Shown in pieces: positions 44,086-53,541 of a stretch of 53,804 nucleotides of DNA (its first letter is position 1; each line of letters opens with the position of its first letter). A program made the position numbers and the translations under genes. The notes under the pieces are model-generated. The model was not told where the DNA came from and ran no database searches. It was given only the letters and a program-made list of their open reading frames with translations. The DNA is from Verrucomicrobiaceae bacterium (GTDB taxonomy: Bacteria > Verrucomicrobiota > Verrucomicrobiia > Verrucomicrobiales > V1-33), in contig JAIXVE010000119.1 in the NCBI GenBank assembly GCA_027483175.1, positions 1-53,804 on the forward strand, written 5' to 3'.

Positions 44086-45943
44086 ATCCCGCCTCTCCTC
44101 CCTCGTCCTCACGGTCGCTTCTCTCCTCTCCCTCGCCGCCGCCCCGCTCCGCGCCGTCGACTTCCCCACCGCCCCTCTCTCCGATCTCTCCCCCGACTCC
44201 CTCCGCTCCACCGCCGCCGCCGCCATCAAGGAAGGCGCATGGTCCCCATGGTCCGACTGGCTCACCTCACTCCTCCGCACCGCCTTCTCCCAGCCCGACC
44301 TCAAAGACCCGGCCCCTATCACTTCCACCCCAGCCGGTTCCCTAGCCCTCGCCCAGTGGCGTCTCATCGCCGTCACCGGCCCCGACCACTGCAAGGCCGT
44401 CGCCGACAAGGACGGCACCGCCTTCCTCGCATGGCTCACCGCTAACAACGACGCCCTCCACGCCTACCTCGCCAGCGGCCCGCTCGACCGCGAAATCACC
44501 TCCCGCGGCCTCGCCATCTGGCGCGATCTCTTCAACGCCCACCCGGATTCCCGCGACGGTCTCTGGATGCGCGTCGCCGCCGCCACCGCCCTCGCCCACA
44601 CCACCCCTGTCAAATCCCTCGCCGACGGCGGTGACATCGATCCCCTCAAACGCTTCCAGTACTTCCGCGACGCCCACGCCAGCCACATCCTCGCCCCTTC
44701 CTTCGACCAAGCCGCCGTCTGGGAACTCCGCTACGTCGTCAATTCATGGGCCCGCGACGAGGAACTCGCATGGGTCCTTAATGCCATGGACCCCAAAAAC
44801 AAATCCCAGGCACGCATCGGCGACGCCTGCGGCATGGTCCCCTATCGCCTCGAAAACAGTAAAGGGGTCTCCGTCCAGAACGGCCCGGAATACTACGAAC
44901 ACCAACCCGTCACCCTCAAACTCATGCACGAGGTCGGCGGGGTCTGCGGAGCCATCTCCAAATTCGGCACCGCGGCCGCTCAGGCCTTCGGCGTCCCCGC
45001 CATGCCCGTCGGCCAACCCGGCCACTGCGCCTTCCTCTGGAAAGACACCCCCACCTCATGGCGCACCGGCAACGACATCGAGGGCTGGCCCGGTTCCTCA
45101 GAACACGGCGGCATCCACATCCCATGGGGCCAACGCGCCGCCTACATCCTCCTCGCCGAAGCCGCCCATCAGAACCCGGCCGCCTTCCTCCGCAGCGAAC
45201 AAGCCGCATGGTCCGTCCCCTTGGCCGGCCCTAACGCCCTCAACTTCGCCTCCGCCGCCACCGCCGCCCAGCCCCTCAACGCCGGCGCATGGCAGCTCCT
45301 CACCAAAACCGCCACCGCCTCCAGCGCACCGCTCGACTTCTACCAGAACCTCACCCGGCAACTCCTCGCCGCCCTCCCCAACCACCCACTCCCACTCATC
45401 GATCTCCTCCAACCCGTCGAATCCCACCTCGACCTCAAAGACGCCCCCGCCCGCACGCGCTTCGTCGCCGCCGTCGCCACCGCCATCGCCAAGGGCAACC
45501 CCGACGCCCAGCAGAACACCGCCCCACGCGCCCTCGACGATCTCCTCTCCCGTCACGCCGCCTCCCTCCTCAAAGCCGGACCCCAGGCCGTCGCCTCCCT
45601 CAAATCCCCAGACGCCTCCACCACCACGCCTCCCCTCTCCGACCCCGAACGCGCCGCCGTCCTCTCCCTCGTCGAAGCCTCCCTCTCCGCCACCTCCTCA
45701 CGTCCCGACCTCCAGGACGCCCTCTCCGGCCAATGGCTCAACCTCATGTCCTCCAACCCAGCCAGTCTCGCCCGCGCCATCCAGTTCTTCGGCTCCCTCT
45801 TCGAAACCGCCCGCACCAACTCCGACCGCAAACCAGCCATCGCCCTCGCACGCCGCCTCATCCTCCTCGCAGAACAAGCCAACGACCTCCCCGCCGCTGA
45901 AAAATACTCCGCCGCCTGCAAATCCCTCCTCACCAACCCCTGA
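44075..45943 (+). CDS. Exported transglutaminase-like protein
   Basis: 622 residues with a signal peptide (SLVLTVASLLSLAAAPLRA). The core GGVCGAISKFGTAAAQAFGV places the candidate nucleophile at C291. VGQPGHCAFLWK puts the general base at H317, in the spacing of the transglutaminase-like Cys-His pair; the third residue is probably the Asp of TGNDIEGW. In bacteria this fold usually gives peptidases or N-glycanase-like enzymes rather than cross-linkers. Helical repeats occupy both ends. The start lies within the discoidin-like gene, giving an 11-base overlap that argues for coupled translation. Confidence 0.8.
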   Translation: MVSESRLSSLVLTVASLLSLAAAPLRAVDFPTAPLSDLSPDSLRSTAAAAIKEGAWSPWSDWLTSLLRTAFSQPDLKDPAPITSTPAGSLALAQWRLIAVTGPDHCKAVADKDGTAFLAWLTANNDALHAYLASGPLDREITSRGLAIWRDLFNAHPDSRDGLWMRVAAATALAHTTPVKSLADGGDIDPLKRFQYFRDAHASHILAPSFDQAAVWELRYVVNSWARDEELAWVLNAMDPKNKSQARIGDACGMVPYRLENSKGVSVQNGPEYYEHQPVTLKLMHEVGGVCGAISKFGTAAAQAFGVPAMPVGQPGHCAFLWKDTPTSWRTGNDIEGWPGSSEHGGIHIPWGQRAAYILLAEAAHQNPAAFLRSEQAAWSVPLAGPNALNFASAATAAQPLNAGAWQLLTKTATASSAPLDFYQNLTRQLLAALPNHPLPLIDLLQPVESHLDLKDAPARTRFVAAVATAIAKGNPDAQQNTAPRALDDLLSRHAASLLKAGPQAVASLKSPDASTTTPPLSDPERAAVLSLVEASLSATSSRPDLQDALSGQWLNLMSSNPASLARAIQFFGSLFETARTNSDRKPAIALARRLILLAEQANDLPAAEKYSAACKSLLTNP

Positions 45944-46034
45944 CCCCACCCTCCGAACCAGCCGGTGGCGCACAACCCGAACACACATCCCCGAACCAGC
46001 CCCTGCCCCCAAGCCGAAGGCTTGACGGAGCTTA

Positions 46035-46056
46035 ACCGGTGGCGTCAGCCACCGGT
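46035..46056. terminator. Perfect 9-bp hairpin in the 45.94-46.28 kb gap
   Basis: ACCGGTGGC and GCCACCGGT around GTCA. The same bases, CCGGTGGCG, occur at 45962, and a second GC stem built on CCCCGGCAGGGG follows. It lies about 90 bases past the transglutaminase-like gene. It may act as terminator, but the form also matches dispersed REP-like elements. Confidence 0.55.
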
Positions 46057-46146
46057 CTAACACAACAATATGACACCGCCCCGGCAGGGGCGGCAGCCCC
46101 TCCCAACCCGCCCCCTCCGAACCCACCCACCTTCACCACTCCGAAT

Positions 46147-46174
46147 TTTACTATTCACTATTTTCAATTTTCAA
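46147..46174. repeat. Heptamer tandem repeat array
   Basis: TTTACTA, TTCACTA, TTTTCAA and TTTTCAA in tandem, preceded by CCTTCACCACTCCGAATT. It lies 100 bases upstream of the next gene. Confidence 0.85.
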
Positions 46175-46275
46175 TTTTCACCCCCCTCCCCGCCGCCCCA
46201 TCCGATCAATTTTTGAACAAAACCCCCGGATCTTCTATCATATCCCGAGTGCTGCCCTCCGGCATCCACCCGGCC

Positions 46276-47016
46276 ATGCCCCACTTCTACAAATTCACCC
46301 TCGCCTTCCTCACCCTCGGCACCATTCTCTTGTGCCTCGGTTCCTCCCAACCGGTCTACACCGATCCCGAAGCCCCCGGCCGTCTCTCCCTCGAACTCGC
46401 CGACCTCCCACGGGAACAGCGCTTCAGCCAATGGCATTCCCAACTCCAGCGCTTCGAGACGAACCACAAACGATTCACCGACCTCGGCAGAGGCTTCATC
46501 GCGCTCGCCATCGGCGTCGCCCTCGCCAATGCCGTCACTTCCCTCTACCGCCACTTCGAAGGCCGCTCGCGAACTGTCTTCTTCGCCATCGCATGGATCG
46601 CCCTCTGGGCCCTGAAAATCCCCTTCATCACAAGGTACTACACGCTCCGCCAGGAACGGTTCGACTTCCCCACATGGGGCGACTCCATCGCCATTCCCAT
46701 CTACGCAGAAACCGCTACCACCATCGCCTGCTGTGTCCTTACCGGAGGCCTCGCCGCCATCCTCATGCGTCGGTACTCGTTCGACTCCGACCTCATCCTC
46801 ACAAAACCCACTGGCACCGCCCAGGGAATTCGAGCCGCCTTCATGGCACTGTGGTTCACCCTGCTCCTCATCGATGTCGCTTCCGGAGTCTGGTACGGCA
46901 ATGAAGGCTCGGTCATTGCCTGCGTCGCTGCCTGCCCGCTCCTCCTCGCCATCACCACCGCCTCGCCAGACGACCCTCCCGAATCCCCTCCTCCACCGTC
47001 CCCCACCGCATCCTAG
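46276..47016 (+). CDS. Polytopic membrane protein of unknown function
   Basis: 246 residues from ATG 46276; the open frame to 46039 crosses repeat DNA. About five hydrophobic segments: 7-23 (FLTLGTILLCLG), 74-92 (FIALAIGVALANAV), 103-120 (FFAIAWIALWALKI), 145-165 (TTIACCVLTGGLAAIL) and 185-232 in two parts. The first extracytoplasmic loop carries QRFSQWHSQLQRFETNHKRF. The C-terminus is Pro/Ser-rich. No family recognised. Confidence 0.65.
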   Translation: MPHFYKFTLAFLTLGTILLCLGSSQPVYTDPEAPGRLSLELADLPREQRFSQWHSQLQRFETNHKRFTDLGRGFIALAIGVALANAVTSLYRHFEGRSRTVFFAIAWIALWALKIPFITRYYTLRQERFDFPTWGDSIAIPIYAETATTIACCVLTGGLAAILMRRYSFDSDLILTKPTGTAQGIRAAFMALWFTLLLIDVASGVWYGNEGSVIACVAACPLLLAITTASPDDPPESPPPPSPTAS

Positions 47017-47026
47017 CCCCTCCGCC

Positions 47027-47068
47027 TTCACCATTCTGAATTTACTATTCACTATTTTCAATTTTCAA
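47027..47068. repeat. Heptamer tandem repeat array abutting a start codon
   Basis: Six 7-base units: TTCACCA, TTCTGAA, TTTACTA, TTCACTA and TTTTCAA twice. It ends 9 bases before the methyltransferase ATG, so it occupies the promoter and 5' leader position of that gene. Confidence 0.85.
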
Positions 47069-47077
47069 TTTCCCCAG

Positions 47078-47725
47078 ATGCCCTCCGACCTCCTCACCTA
47101 CTATCAACAACGAGCCGCCGAATACGAACGCATCTACGCCAAACCCGAACGTCAATCCGACCTCGCCGCCCTCCGTTCTCTCCTCCACGACCAACTCCGC
47201 AATCACCACGTCCTCGAAGTCTCCTGCGGCACCGGATACTGGACCGCCGCCTTCGCACCCGCCGCCCTCTCCGTCAACGCATGCGACCTCAGCCCCGAGG
47301 TCCTCGCCATCGCCCGCGCCAAAGACTGGCCCTCAGCCAACGTCGAATTCTCCCAGGCCGACTCCTACGCCCTCCCAGACTTCGACCAGAAATTCTCCGC
47401 CGCCTTCGCCGGCTTCTGGTGGTCCCATGTCCCCCGCCAACGCCTCCCCGCCTTCCTCTCCGGCCTCCACGCCAAGCTCCAACCCGGCGCCACCGTCATC
47501 TTCATCGACAACCGCTTCGTCCCAGGCAGCAGCACCCCCATCTCCCGCACCTCCCCAGACGGCGATTCCTACCAACTCCGCCGCCTCGAGGACGGCAGTA
47601 CCCACGAAGTCATAAAGAACTTCCCCTCCGAATCCGACCTGCGCCACACCCTCGCCACCATCACCCCCTCACCGGAAATCATCCTCACCAACTATTTCTG
47701 GCTCCTCCGCTACACCATCCCCTGA
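47078..47725 (+). CDS. SAM-dependent methyltransferase (class I)
   Basis: 215 residues. Motif I is VLEVSCGTGYWTAAFAP (about 49-65), motif II ACDLSPEVLAIARAK, and motif III region ADSYALPDFDQKFSAAFAGFWWSHVPR. These define a class I methyltransferase of the Methyltransf_25 type. DNRFVPGSSTPISRT is a substrate-side loop. The substrate is unknown; small-molecule methylation is the usual role. The absence of a Shine-Dalgarno site and the heptamer array directly before ATG 47078 are unusual. Confidence 0.85.
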   Translation: MPSDLLTYYQQRAAEYERIYAKPERQSDLAALRSLLHDQLRNHHVLEVSCGTGYWTAAFAPAALSVNACDLSPEVLAIARAKDWPSANVEFSQADSYALPDFDQKFSAAFAGFWWSHVPRQRLPAFLSGLHAKLQPGATVIFIDNRFVPGSSTPISRTSPDGDSYQLRRLEDGSTHEVIKNFPSESDLRHTLATITPSPEIILTNYFWLLRYTIP

Positions 47726-47787
47726 ACCCTCACACCGCCCTCTCCCGCCCCCAATCCCTCCCACCCTAACTTCACTGGCCAGCGCGT

Positions 47788-48369
47788 CTACTTCCCCGCA
47801 TCCCGCTCCCCCGATCCTCCCGCCAGCACATCTCCGAGCCCGGTCCATGTGAACCCATTCCAACCGATTCGAACGTCTTCTACGATATCGTAGCTGTCAC
47901 CCATAATCGGAACAAGCTTCTCAAATAGGACGACGTCGGCGGGGTCGCAAAAGATATGCCAGAAACGCCCATCGCGCATGCTCAGGATGTACGAATTAGA
48001 TCCCCATACGCGCCTCGCCTCCCCCCGCTCCTCGGGCGGAGACCCCAACGCCTTGCACTGAGCTTCACTCAACTCGCGCCAATCGCTGCACCGGGTCATC
48101 ACCCCCACTTCGTCGCCCGGCTCAATGCCCGCCTTGGCAGCAACGTCCGCCGCCACTGAAACGTACTCAAAGCGCAGCTGAGCCAGCCTCCCACCCGCAA
48201 CCGTCGCCGGGGTCAGCAAAGCCCGCACCGAATACCCCTCCTGCCCCCTCGCGCCTTGAGACGCCTCCGCAGCACCCGCCGCCACCCCGGATCCACGGCG
48301 GCATCCAGATAACACACAAGCCCCCGCAAGCATCATCGCCAGCGCAAACCTACCCCTGATCTCCTGCAC
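47788..48369 (-). CDS. Small lipoprotein of unknown function
   Basis: About 193 residues from a GTG at 48369, preferred because a strong GGAGGAAGGAAG ribosome site precedes it and it places the signal peptide (FALAMMLAGACVLSGC, lipobox LSG-C) at the N-terminus. The frame is open to an ATG at 48447. The mature protein contains YILSMRDGRFWHIFCDPADVV and SVAADVAAKAGIEPGDEVGV and looks alpha/beta. No family recognised. It is convergent with the methyltransferase gene. Confidence 0.65.
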   Translation of the reverse strand: MQEIRGRFALAMMLAGACVLSGCRRGSGVAAGAAEASQGARGQEGYSVRALLTPATVAGGRLAQLRFEYVSVAADVAAKAGIEPGDEVGVMTRCSDWRELSEAQCKALGSPPEERGEARRVWGSNSYILSMRDGRFWHIFCDPADVVLFEKLVPIMGDSYDIVEDVRIGWNGFTWTGLGDVLAGGSGERDAGK

Positions 48370-48636
48370 CTTCCTCCTTCCTCCCTCCAGGCCGACTTCC
48401 TTCCATCGAACAGGACCTTTGAGCTTCTCGTTCATCATGAGCCTCATAACACCCAGAACCTATCATCCCTCCCCCTCATGTCAATCCTCCTCTCACCCTC
48501 GGCTCCTCCCCCCGCCCATCTCCGTCAGGATCCAACGCCCTAATCCCAACGCCCGCCATTCCCCTGCATCCCCCTCTCGCAACACGCATTCCCCTGCCAT
48601 CCATTCCCCTGCCCCTCCCTCTCCCAACACGCCCTT

Positions 48637-48671
48637 CTCACTTCTCACTTCCCACTTCAAACTTCTCACTT
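48637..48671. repeat. Heptamer tandem repeat array
   Basis: Five units, CTCACTT three times, CCCACTT and CAAACTT, with the leader CTCCCAACACGCC upstream. It ends 40 bases before the HEMTH membrane-protein gene. Confidence 0.85.
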
Positions 48672-48711
48672 CCCCCCGCCCCATCCCAGCCCATCGTCCA
48701 CTCTCCCAGCC

Positions 48712-49581
48712 ATGCCCGTCGCCCGCCGCCGCCAAAGCCCGCCCAGCGATCCCCCGGACCGCAAGGCCCGAAACCAACGCCTCTCCGCCCGCGACCGCGA
48801 AGCCAAACTCGCCAGCCGTCTCCTCGGCGAAAACGCCCCCGCCCCGCTCTTCATCCCAGTCACCGCGCTCTACCAGTGGATCGCGTGGCTCTTCATGGTC
48901 CCACTCTGCTTCGTCACCCTCCTCACTCTCTGCCTCTGCCTCAATGACGGCCTCGAAGGCGGTCTCTGGCGCAGCGCCCCCTTCTGGTTCTTCAGCATGG
49001 GCTTCATCATGTGGCTCATCTGGTTCCTCTTCCAGCCGCGCCCAGTCACCCTCTACGTCTGGGGCCACGAAATGACCCACGCCCTCACCACCATCCTCTG
49101 CGGCGGCGGCATCCGCGAATTCCACGTCACCGCCAGCGGCGGCCACGTCGTCACCACCAAAAACAATCTCCTCATCGCCCTCTCCCCCTACTTCGTCCCA
49201 CTCTACTCCGTCCTCGCCGTCCTCCTCTTCCTCCTCGCCGGCCTCGTCATCGACCTCAATCGCGCCATCCTGCTCCCATGGGGCGGCATGCTCCGACCAT
49301 GGCACGGCTTCTACTTCATCACCGGCCTCACCTGGAGCTTCCACATCTCCTTCACCATCTGGATGATCGGCAAAGACCAGCCTGACCTCCGCATCAACGG
49401 GGTCTTCTTCTCCCTCTGCCTCATCGTCTTCATCAATCTCCTCGTCCTCTCAGGCATGCTCATGCTCGCCTCACCAAACCTCAACCCTGCCGCCTTCGGC
49501 TCCGCATGGCTCCAGGCCGCTCACTCCAGCTCCGAAGCCATCCGCGAAATCTTCTTCCTCCTCCGCAGTCTCGTCTCCTGA
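48712..49581 (+). CDS. Membrane protein with an HExxH motif (site-2-protease-like)
   Basis: 289 residues with a basic N-terminus, then about six membrane segments. HEMTH (H119, E120, H123) sits at the start of a hydrophobic helix, LYVWGHEMTHALTTILCGGG, as in intramembrane M50 zinc metalloproteases. A second conserved feature of M50, an NPDG-type motif, is not visible; DLNRAILLPWGG is the nearest. It may be a diverged M50 protease or a related non-proteolytic membrane protein. It has no obvious substrate or anti-sigma gene nearby. Confidence 0.7.
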   Translation: MPVARRRQSPPSDPPDRKARNQRLSARDREAKLASRLLGENAPAPLFIPVTALYQWIAWLFMVPLCFVTLLTLCLCLNDGLEGGLWRSAPFWFFSMGFIMWLIWFLFQPRPVTLYVWGHEMTHALTTILCGGGIREFHVTASGGHVVTTKNNLLIALSPYFVPLYSVLAVLLFLLAGLVIDLNRAILLPWGGMLRPWHGFYFITGLTWSFHISFTIWMIGKDQPDLRINGVFFSLCLIVFINLLVLSGMLMLASPNLNPAAFGSAWLQAAHSSSEAIREIFFLLRSLVS

Positions 49582-49610
49582 CCGCTTCCTCCTGACATCT
49601 GCTCGGAAAG

Positions 49611-49704
49611 CGGAGAGGGCCAGAATCGAACTGACCAGGGCAAGGATCACTCGCCCCTAACGGTTTTGAAGACCGCAGCAGCCACCAGGCACGCGTCACT
49701 CTCC
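49611..49704 (-). tRNA. selC: tRNA-Sec (UCA), selenocysteine tRNA
   Basis: On the - strand, the anticodon stem GCGGT/ACCGT holds loop CTTCAAA, giving anticodon UCA. The variable arm is long: GGGCGAG/CTTGCCC, 7 bp with a 5-base loop. The D arm is GCG-GCC/GGC-TGC, six pairs with one bulged U and the 4-base loop TGGT, as in tRNA-Sec. The T arm is GTCAG, TTCGATT, CTGGC. The acceptor GGAGAG/CTCTCC pairs but the inner part is imperfect. The length of about 94 nt, extended D stem and 4-base D loop are selC hallmarks. No sel genes are nearby. Confidence 0.85.
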
Positions 49705-49811
49705 CTCGCTTCCACCTCACCCTCACCCCGTTCCGCCCTCCCGCAATCCGGATTTCCCTCCCCGGACCTGCGGTCTGGACTCTCCGCCCCACTCCCTCCA
49801 TCCTCCCCACC

Positions 49812-51149
49812 ATGCTCTCCCGCCGCCGCCTCCTCCACACCATCATCGCCTCCGGCTCCGCACCACTCATCCTCCCGCGACACCTCATCGCCGGCAGCGG
49901 CCAGACCCCGCCCTCCGAACAACTCGCCACCGCTCACATCGGGGTCTCCGGCCAGGGCGGCGGCAATCTCGGCGAAATCGGCAAATTCCCCGAAGTCAAA
50001 GTCGTCGCCCTCTGCGACGTCGACGAATCCCGTCTCGCCGATCCAGCCAAAGAATACCCCGGTGCCCGCACCCACCGCGACTGGCGCAAGCTCTTCGATT
50101 CCCAGAAGGACTTCGACGCCGTCGTCGTCTCCACCCCGGACCACCACCACGCCCCCATCGCCCTCACCGCCATGCTCCTCGGCAAGCATGTCTATGTCGA
50201 AAAACCGCTCGCCCACACAGTCGAGGAGGCCCGTCTCATGTTCGCCACCGCCGAGAAAATGAAGGTCGTCACCCAGATGGGCAACAACGGCCACGGCGGC
50301 GACGGGCTCCGCCGCTGGAAGGAATACATCGACGCCGGCACCATCGGCACCCCCACAGAAATCCACGTCTGGAGCGACCGTCCCGGCGGCTGGTGGGGCT
50401 CCCAGGGCCAACCCCGCCCCACCGACACCCCAGCCGTCCCCGCCTCCCTCGACTGGGACCTCTGGCTCGGCCCCGCCCCCCTCCGTCCCTATCATCCTTC
50501 CTATCACCCCATGCAGTGGCGCGGCATCAAGGACTTCGGCTGCGGTGCCCTCGGCGACATGGCCGTCCACAACGCCGACCCAGCCTATTTCGCCCTCGAC
50601 CTCGGTGCCCCCGACTGGGTCGACGCCGAAACCAGTCCACCTAACGCCGACTCGTTCCCCGCATGGACCATCGTCACATGGCACTTCCCAGCCAAAGGCA
50701 ACCGCCCCGCCATCACCATGAAATGGTACGACGGCGGCAAACGCCCTGCCAATGTCCCCTTCGTCGACCCAGCCCTCAATCTCGGCGACAACGGGCTCAT
50801 CATCGCCGGCTCCAAAGCCGCCCTCTTCGGCGGCAGCCACGCCAGCCCGCCTCGTCTCCTCCCCTCCGAAGCCCAGGCCTCCACCCCCGTCCCTCCCAAA
50901 TCCCTTCCCCGTTCCCCCGGCCACCGCATCGAATGGGTCCGCGCCGCCATCGCCGGCAATCCCAAAGACGCCATGAGCGGCTTCTGGTACTCCGCCCCCT
51001 TCACCGAAAGTCTCCTCACCGGCATGCTCGCCGTCGAATTCCAGAAACGCCTCACATGGGACGCCGCCGCCCTGCGCTCCCCAGACACCCCGGACGCCGA
51101 CAGAGTAGTCCGCAAAATGTACCGGGACGGCTGGAAGCTCCCCGTCTGA
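49812..51149 (+). CDS. Exported Gfo/Idh/MocA-family oxidoreductase
   Basis: 445 residues. The N-terminus [19 protein letters not shown] is a twin-arginine-like signal, usual for this family in Verrucomicrobiota and Planctomycetota. The Rossmann motif is [18 protein letters not shown], followed by [11 protein letters not shown] and [15 protein letters not shown], then the family's [10 protein letters not shown] with the catalytic-type Lys. The downstream half has [22 protein letters not shown], the sugar-site strand. It probably oxidises or reduces sugar derivatives with NAD(P) in the periplasm. It is followed by a hydroxyproline-dehydratase-like gene 47 bases downstream. Confidence 0.9.
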   Translation: MLSRRRLLHTIIASGSAPLILPRHLIAGSGQTPPSEQLATAHIGVSGQGGGNLGEIGKFPEVKVVALCDVDESRLADPAKEYPGARTHRDWRKLFDSQKDFDAVVVSTPDHHHAPIALTAMLLGKHVYVEKPLAHTVEEARLMFATAEKMKVVTQMGNNGHGGDGLRRWKEYIDAGTIGTPTEIHVWSDRPGGWWGSQGQPRPTDTPAVPASLDWDLWLGPAPLRPYHPSYHPMQWRGIKDFGCGALGDMAVHNADPAYFALDLGAPDWVDAETSPPNADSFPAWTIVTWHFPAKGNRPAITMKWYDGGKRPANVPFVDPALNLGDNGLIIAGSKAALFGGSHASPPRLLPSEAQASTPVPPKSLPRSPGHRIEWVRAAIAGNPKDAMSGFWYSAPFTESLLTGMLAVEFQKRLTWDAAALRSPDTPDADRVVRKMYRDGWKLPV

Positions 51150-51196
51150 TCCGGATTGCACTTTCCTCTCAACCCCGGTATCCGCCCCGCAATCCC

Positions 51197-52300
51197 ATGA
51201 AGATCACCCGCATCCTCGCCTACCGCGTCGAACTCCCCCTCCACGAGGTCACCTACAAATGGAGCGGCGGTAAATCCGTCACCGTCTTCGACAGCACCAT
51301 CGTCCGAGTCGATACCGACGCCGGCATCACAGGCTGGGGAGAAGTCTGCCCCCTCGGCCCGTTCTACCTCCCCGCCTACGCCGACGGGGTCCGCGCCGGC
51401 ATCCGCGAACTCGGCCCCCACCTCATCGGTCAGGACCCGCGCCAGCTCGTCCGCCTCAACCACCTCATGGACGCCGCCCTCAAGGGCCACCCCTACGTCA
51501 AATCAGGCATCGACATCGCCTGCTGGGACATCCTCGGCCAGTTCGCCAACCTCCCCGTCTGCGAACTCCTCGGCGGTCGCTACGGCGAATCCATCCGGCT
51601 CTACCGCGCCATCTCTCAGGAATCCCCGGACGAAATGGCCGACAAGGTCGCCGCCTATCGCGCCGAGGGCTACTCCCGCTTCCAACTCAAGGTCGGCGGC
51701 GACCCGGACACCGACATCGCTCGCATCTTCGCCGTCGCCGCTAAACTCCAGCCCGGCGACCGTCTCGTCGCCGACGCCAACACCGGCTGGACTCAACACG
51801 AAGCCGTCCGCATCGCCAAAGCCGTCCGCGATGTCGATGTCTACATCGAACAACCCTGCCTAACTTACGAGGAGTGCCTCGCCGTCCGTCGCCAGACGCC
51901 TCACCCGTTCGTCCTCGACGAAAACATCGATGACCTCGGCGTCCTCCTCCGCGCCAAATCCGACCTCGCCATGGACGTGGTCAATCTCAAAATCAGCAAG
52001 CTCGGCGGCCTCACCAAAATCCGTCAGGCCCGCGACCTCTGCGTCTCCATGGGCATCGCCATGACTCTCGAAGACTCATGGGGCGGCGACATCGCCACCG
52101 CTGCCATCGCCCACCTCGCCCACAGCACGCCAGAAGCCTTCCGCTTCACCAGCACCGACTTCAACAGCTACGTCACCGTCTCCACCGCCACCGGTGCCCC
52201 CCAGCGCGTCAACGGCTTCATGCAGGCCTCCACCGCCCCAGGCCTCGGCATCCAGCCACGCATGGATGTCCTCGGCGACCCAGTCGTCACCGTCGCCTGA
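51197..52300 (+). CDS. Enolase-superfamily dehydratase, cis-3-hydroxy-L-proline dehydratase-like
   Basis: 367 residues of the mandelate-racemase/muconate-lactonising group. Ordered signatures: [86 protein letters not shown] with the catalytic Lys pair, DANTGW, EQPC, LDENI for Mg, and [25 protein letters not shown] and TDFNSYVTV match what I recall of enzymes dehydrating cis-3-hydroxyproline. That substrate is inference from sequence resemblance; a dipeptide epimerase or other racemase is less likely. Cytoplasmic. Likely co-transcribed with the oxidoreductase upstream. Confidence 0.88.
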   Translation: MKITRILAYRVELPLHEVTYKWSGGKSVTVFDSTIVRVDTDAGITGWGEVCPLGPFYLPAYADGVRAGIRELGPHLIGQDPRQLVRLNHLMDAALKGHPYVKSGIDIACWDILGQFANLPVCELLGGRYGESIRLYRAISQESPDEMADKVAAYRAEGYSRFQLKVGGDPDTDIARIFAVAAKLQPGDRLVADANTGWTQHEAVRIAKAVRDVDVYIEQPCLTYEECLAVRRQTPHPFVLDENIDDLGVLLRAKSDLAMDVVNLKISKLGGLTKIRQARDLCVSMGIAMTLEDSWGGDIATAAIAHLAHSTPEAFRFTSTDFNSYVTVSTATGAPQRVNGFMQASTAPGLGIQPRMDVLGDPVVTVA

Positions 52301-52415
52301 CAATCCGCAGCCCCACCGCTGCCCCTCCGCAACCGCCCCCTCCCCGGCAGGCGTATTCCCGGCATACTCACGATTGCCGGACCACCCGGCATGCCCTCCC
52401 CTCTCCCCCCAACCC

Positions 52416-53210
52416 ATGCCTGCCACCCTGCCTCCCTCCCCCTCTCCTCTCTCGGACGACGACATCCGCGAGGACGAAATCCACCGCGTCGAAAACCCCG
52501 ACCGCCGCTTCGTCTCCGGCCCCCGCGGCCGCTGGCAGGAACTCAAAACCCTCTTCGCCGTCTCCAGCGACTTCCTCCGCGGCTTCCGCACACTCCACTT
52601 CGTCGGCCCCTGCGTCACCATCTTCGGCTCCGCTCGCATCAAAGACGGCCACCCCTACTACGAACTCACCCGCCGCATGGGCCACGCCACCGCCAAACTC
52701 GGCTTCACCGTCCTCACCGGCGGCGGCCCAGGCCTCATGGAAGCCGCCAACCGCGGCGCTCGCGAAGCCGGCGGCCACTCCGTCGGCATCAATATCATCC
52801 TCCCCTTCGAACAATCCATCAATCCCTACGTCGACCTCTCCGTCGACATGGAATTCTTCTTCACCCGCAAAACCCTCCTCATCAAATACAGCTACGCCTT
52901 CATCGTCATGCCCGGCGGCCTCGGCACCATGGACGAACTCTACGAAGCCCTCACCCTCATCCAGACCGGAAAAGTCCGCAACTTCCCAGTCATCCTCGCC
53001 GGCCGCTCCTACTGGCAACCCATGCTCGACGCCATCTACAGAATGCGCGACGAAGGCATGATCAGCCCCCACGACCTCGACCTCCTCTCCGTCACCGACG
53101 ACGTCGACGAAGCCATGGCCGTCCTCAACGACAAAGCCATCAAGGCCTTCAACCTCCATCGCTCCAAAGTCCCCAAACGCATCCGCATCCTCGGCGAACG
53201 CGGCCTCTAA
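52416..53210 (+). CDS. LOG-family (TIGR00730) nucleotide 5'-monophosphate phosphoribohydrolase-like protein
   Basis: 264 residues from ATG 52416; the frame extends upstream without a sensible start. The Rossmann-like core contains CVTIFGSARIKDG, GFTVLTGGGPGLMEAANRGA and the hallmark PGGLGTMDELYEAL, which forms the phosphoribosyl-binding loop with the catalytic Glu. It is longer than minimal LOG proteins by an about 60-residue N-terminal extension. Such proteins release bases from nucleotide monophosphates (cytokinin-type reaction in some). Its role here is unknown. Confidence 0.9.
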   Translation: MPATLPPSPSPLSDDDIREDEIHRVENPDRRFVSGPRGRWQELKTLFAVSSDFLRGFRTLHFVGPCVTIFGSARIKDGHPYYELTRRMGHATAKLGFTVLTGGGPGLMEAANRGAREAGGHSVGINIILPFEQSINPYVDLSVDMEFFFTRKTLLIKYSYAFIVMPGGLGTMDELYEALTLIQTGKVRNFPVILAGRSYWQPMLDAIYRMRDEGMISPHDLDLLSVTDDVDEAMAVLNDKAIKAFNLHRSKVPKRIRILGERGL

Positions 53211-53230
53211 CCCATCACCCCCTCTCACAA

Positions 53231-53409
53231 CACGCCCCCCAGGAGCCCTGAGCCCCAGCTCGGCACTCCCTCCCACCACGCCCCCAGCAGCCCTGAGCCC
53301 CAGCTCGACCCTCTCTCCCACCACGCCCCCAGCAGCCCTGAGCCCCAGCTCGACCCTCTCACAACACGCCCCCAGCAGCCCTGAGCCCCAGCTCGGCACT
53401 CTCTCCCAA
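53231..53409. repeat. Four-copy tandem repeat of about 45 bp
   Basis: Units start with CACGCCCCCAGCAGCCC at 53231, 53277, 53322 and 53365 and are 43-46 bases long; each contains CTGAGCCCCAGCTC. It lies after the LOG gene with no ORF of its own. The units carry a version of the CTCCCAACAAGCC leader box at their ends. There are no spacers, so it is not a CRISPR array. Confidence 0.85.
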
Positions 53410-53419
53410 CAAGCCCCCT

Positions 53420-53447
53420 TTTACTATTTACTATTCACCATTTACTA
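53420..53447. repeat. Heptamer tandem repeat array
   Basis: TTTACTA, TTTACTA, TTCACCA and TTTACTA directly after the tandem 45-mers and a CTCTCCCAACAAGCC box. Confidence 0.85.
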
Positions 53448-53541
53448 TTTCTCCCCCCCTCCGTTCAAGCAGCCGAAGGCTCTGGACTGCTGTCAGAATT
53501 ACAGCACTTTCTGCGCACAAAGTGCGCCTGCCAGCCTCTAC

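Noticed and set aside
53231-53409. Possible CRISPR array
   Set aside because: The units are directly adjacent tandem repeats without unique spacers, and no cas genes are in the window.
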